Below are positions 32,210-33,861 of a stretch of DNA of 33,861 bases, one piece after another. Position numbers and translations under genes: made by a program. The stretch is from the NCBI GenBank assembly GCA_025058535.1, contig JANXEL010000043.1, positions 1 to 33,861 of the forward strand. Reading direction: 5' to 3'. Under the pieces are notes generated by a model. The model searched no databases. It was not told the origin of the DNA and was given only the letters and a program-made list of their open reading frames with translations. Every line of letters begins with the position of its first letter. The first letter of the stretch is position 1. The DNA is from Ignisphaera sp. Lineage in GTDB: Archaea; Thermoproteota; Thermoprotei_A; Sulfolobales; Ignisphaeraceae.

Positions 32210-33016
32210 CTAAATTAGTTTATTGAATTCGATATCTATCTGCACATCTATCATACTTGTGAAGTTGCCCATGTAGTATGTAAAAAGCCCTTCTTCCTCT
32301 CCTACATTTTCAGGAAGTAGAATATTTCTGCCCAAAACTTTACTGGTAATCAATTGAATATAGGAGTACAGTTCTGCGACTAAGAGCTTAACAACATCAG
32401 TACCTTCAGTTATCTTGTAAGTAATTTTCTTTTCTTTATTAAACTGTACTCCCTCTATAGATATCTCAATGGGTCTGCTATCCATACTTGGCTGGACATA
32501 TATTTGTCCAACGCCATGATGCATACCAACATCTCTAGCATGGTCTATAAATGTCTTACGACTTTCCGTCACATCACCGCATACTAGCTTATCACTATAA
32601 CTATAGAAGTGTTCAACATTGTTTAAAATACCATAGTTTAGTAGCACTTTAACAATTTTAATGTAATCCAACAGCATTTTACTTCTACTCAAAATCATTC
32701 TAATCAATCCAATGATTGGTTGTGCAAATAATATAAAATTCCTATCTGAGTTTAGCTTGAAGTAATTGGATAGCACATTAATCTTAGCCGTAGGACTATA
32801 TACTATTATGCTAAGAGAAGAGCCACTATTTACGAGTTTAAGCAATTCCTCAAATTCAACACAGCAACCTAGACTCAGGAATATAGATGTTCCACCTTGT
32901 ATTCCAGCTAGATCATAAAATCTCTTGGCAATCACAATGCTACCAACAGCTTTTGCTAGCATATCTAATACTTGCTCATACTCATCTCCGCATACCAAGG
33001 CGGCAAAGCCTGTCAT
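32210..33016 (-). CDS. unknown 268-residue protein in the pyrD operon
   Basis: No family recognised. The N-terminus has strand-helix alternation with MTGFAALVCGDEYEQV and IFLSLGCCVEFEELL; the middle is hydrophobic and helical (IIGLIRMILSRS); the C-terminal half has more beta character with HHGVGQIYVQPS. It starts three bases after the pyrD stop, so it is surely co-transcribed. Bacterial PyrD-B partners with PyrK, a FAD and 2Fe-2S protein, but this protein lacks the PyrK cysteine cluster and FAD motif, so it is not an obvious PyrK. It could be another electron-transfer or regulatory partner, or unrelated. Confidence 0.7.
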   Translation of the reverse strand: MTGFAALVCGDEYEQVLDMLAKAVGSIVIAKRFYDLAGIQGGTSIFLSLGCCVEFEELLKLVNSGSSLSIIVYSPTAKINVLSNYFKLNSDRNFILFAQPIIGLIRMILSRSKMLLDYIKIVKVLLNYGILNNVEHFYSYSDKLVCGDVTESRKTFIDHARDVGMHHGVGQIYVQPSMDSRPIEISIEGVQFNKEKKITYKITEGTDVVKLLVAELYSYIQLITSKVLGRNILLPENVGEEEGLFTYYMGNFTSMIDVQIDIEFNKLI

Positions 33017-33019
33017 TAT

Positions 33020-33861
33020 CTATCCCTTAACACTTATTCCCACTGCCTCATTAATGTACTTAAATTCATGCATCAACATCCAATTTCTCAAACCTTTCAA
33101 TATACTGTTAATTACTTTCTGCGGATCTTTTCCGAGTGCAGTACCTATCTGTAGCGCGCGTGCTCCAGCTGCAATGAATTCTGCTGCATCTACCCAGCTT
33201 GAAATGCCCCCACATCCTATTATCTCTGGCTTGAATTCCTTGTAGACCTCAAATACAACTCTAACAGCTATTGGATGTATTGGCGGTCCTGACAATCCAC
33301 CGAATATATTTGTTAGCACTGGTTTTAGCGTATAGACGTCAATATAGAGTGACTTAATGGTGTTAATCAGTGTTAAAGCCCTAGCCCCAGCCTCTAGACT
33401 CTTGCCAGCAGCCTCTACAACTCTATCAGATAAACCCAGTTTTGCTATAACTGGTATGGATACAACTGAGGTTATAGACTTGACGACGTTATACACATTG
33501 TGAGGGTCCATCCCTATTTCAATACCGTAGCCCTTTGTATGTGGACAGCTGAGATTAATCTCTATAGCGTCGGCTCTAGCATCATTAGCTGCCACTGCTA
33601 CTTCTAAAAACTCCTGCTCGTTCACCCCTCCTATACTCACCAGTATTGGTATAGAATGCTTCTTGGCTTCATTAACAAGTTCCGGTATGACTCCCTTACC
33701 AGGATTCTCTAAGCCTACCGCATTAATTAGGCCACCATTAGATAGTTCTACCAGTATAGGTGGATCAAATCCCCGTCTAGCTTTTGGTGTAATGGTTTTA
33801 GTTACTATAGCTGCTACACCGTATCTAGCAAGCCTCAAGATGTGTTCGCAAGTATATCCAA
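33020..33861 (-). CDS. pyrD: dihydroorotate dehydrogenase, catalytic subunit (5' end cut by the window edge)
   Basis: The frame is open through the right edge, so the N-terminus is missing; residues GYTCEHILRLARYG precede the internal TTG at 33838, showing that this is not the start. Seen in order: VAAIVTKTI, NAVGLENPGKG, EINLSCPHTKG (the Cys that acts as base in class 1 enzymes), PVIAKLGLSD (FMN contact), GLSGPPIHPIAVRVV and IGCGGISSWVDAAEFIAAGARALQIGTAL (FMN phosphate site). It oxidises dihydroorotate to orotate in pyrimidine synthesis. Class 1B is likely from the Cys base and IGTAL end. An unknown gene follows after three bases. Confidence 0.95.
   Translation of the reverse strand, partial: GYTCEHILRLARYGVAAIVTKTITPKARRGFDPPILVELSNGGLINAVGLENPGKGVIPELVNEAKKHSIPILVSIGGVNEQEFLEVAVAANDARADAIEINLSCPHTKGYGIEIGMDPHNVYNVVKSITSVVSIPVIAKLGLSDRVVEAAGKSLEAGARALTLINTIKSLYIDVYTLKPVLTNIFGGLSGPPIHPIAVRVVFEVYKEFKPEIIGCGGISSWVDAAEFIAAGARALQIGTALGKDPQKVINSILKGLRNWMLMHEFKYINEAVGISVKG

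Noticed and set aside
1-33861. CRISPR array, insertion sequence, inverted terminal repeats or prophage genes
   Set aside because: Read for regularly spaced repeats, transposase motifs and phage structural genes; none seen, despite the Cas4-like gene.

Overview
The window is AT-rich archaeal chromosome, most likely from a thermophilic or hyperthermophilic crenarchaeon (Thermoprotei; an Ignisphaera- or Desulfurococcales-like genome would fit, but the genus is a guess). The evidence is an archaeal-type LeuRS, a TIP49-family AAA+ ATPase, a two-domain protein disulfide oxidoreductase, pyruvoyl SpeD-family decarboxylase, several archaea-only families (DUF1152, DUF354, DUF2153, probable DUF2208), frequent GTG/TTG starts behind GGTG/GGAGG ribosome sites, and several C/D box guide sRNA genes. 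No rRNA, tRNA, CRISPR array, insertion sequence or prophage was found.

Layout. 1-2.1 kb (minus): an M24 Xaa-Pro peptidase followed by a DegT-type sugar aminotransferase cut by the left edge. 2.4-3.6 kb (plus): zinc ribbon and membrane proteins of unknown role. 3.6-4.6 kb (minus): a tandem LSm/Hfq-like protein translationally coupled to a THUMP-domain protein, apparently a small RNA-binding operon. 4.8-7.6 kb (plus): cysS and three small unknown genes, one a multi-zinc Cys-rich protein. 7.6-13 kb (minus): RHH/coiled-coil protein, nicotinate phosphoribosyltransferase, AbrB-like protein, LeuRS. 13.1-14.4 kb (plus): a small membrane ORF without a canonical start and a 300-residue unknown. 14.6-16.2 kb (minus): PDO and a short nucleotide-sugar-dehydrogenase-like protein. 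16.2-17.3 kb: no intact gene, only broken reading frames. 17.3-20.2 kb: SpeD-family enzyme, Cas4-like nuclease, DUF1152 protein, winged-helix protein. 20.3-21.7 kb: TIP49 ATPase. 21.7-25.9 kb: two divergent GT-C glycosyltransferase-like membrane proteins and two unknown genes. 26-28.3 kb (minus): phosphohexomutase, Trm112-like and DUF2153 proteins. 28.4-32 kb (plus): DUF354, RNase HII, Mut7-C RNase, AMMECR1, dCTP deaminase. 32.2 kb to the end (minus): dihydroorotate dehydrogenase, cut by the right edge, and an orphan gene behind it.

The most notable non-coding content is a set of C/D box sRNA genes packed against protein genes: four with nearly perfect C, D', C' and D boxes (7615-7674 minus, 17292-17341 minus, 18743-18793 plus, 19901-19948 minus), one moderate (13428-13484 plus) and one weak (6529-6590 minus). 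Two begin within 1-5 nt of the stop codon of an upstream same-strand gene, and one ends 5 nt before the likely start of the next gene. The second guide of the 17292-17341 RNA is complementary to the common tRNA D-arm sequence, which suggests a tRNA target. RNA biology is a theme of the window: guide RNAs, LSm and THUMP proteins, two tRNA synthetases, RNase HII, Mut7-C RNase and a Trm112-like protein. Surface-sugar metabolism is a second theme: DegT aminotransferase, hexose mutase, DUF354, GT-C enzymes and a UGD-like protein.
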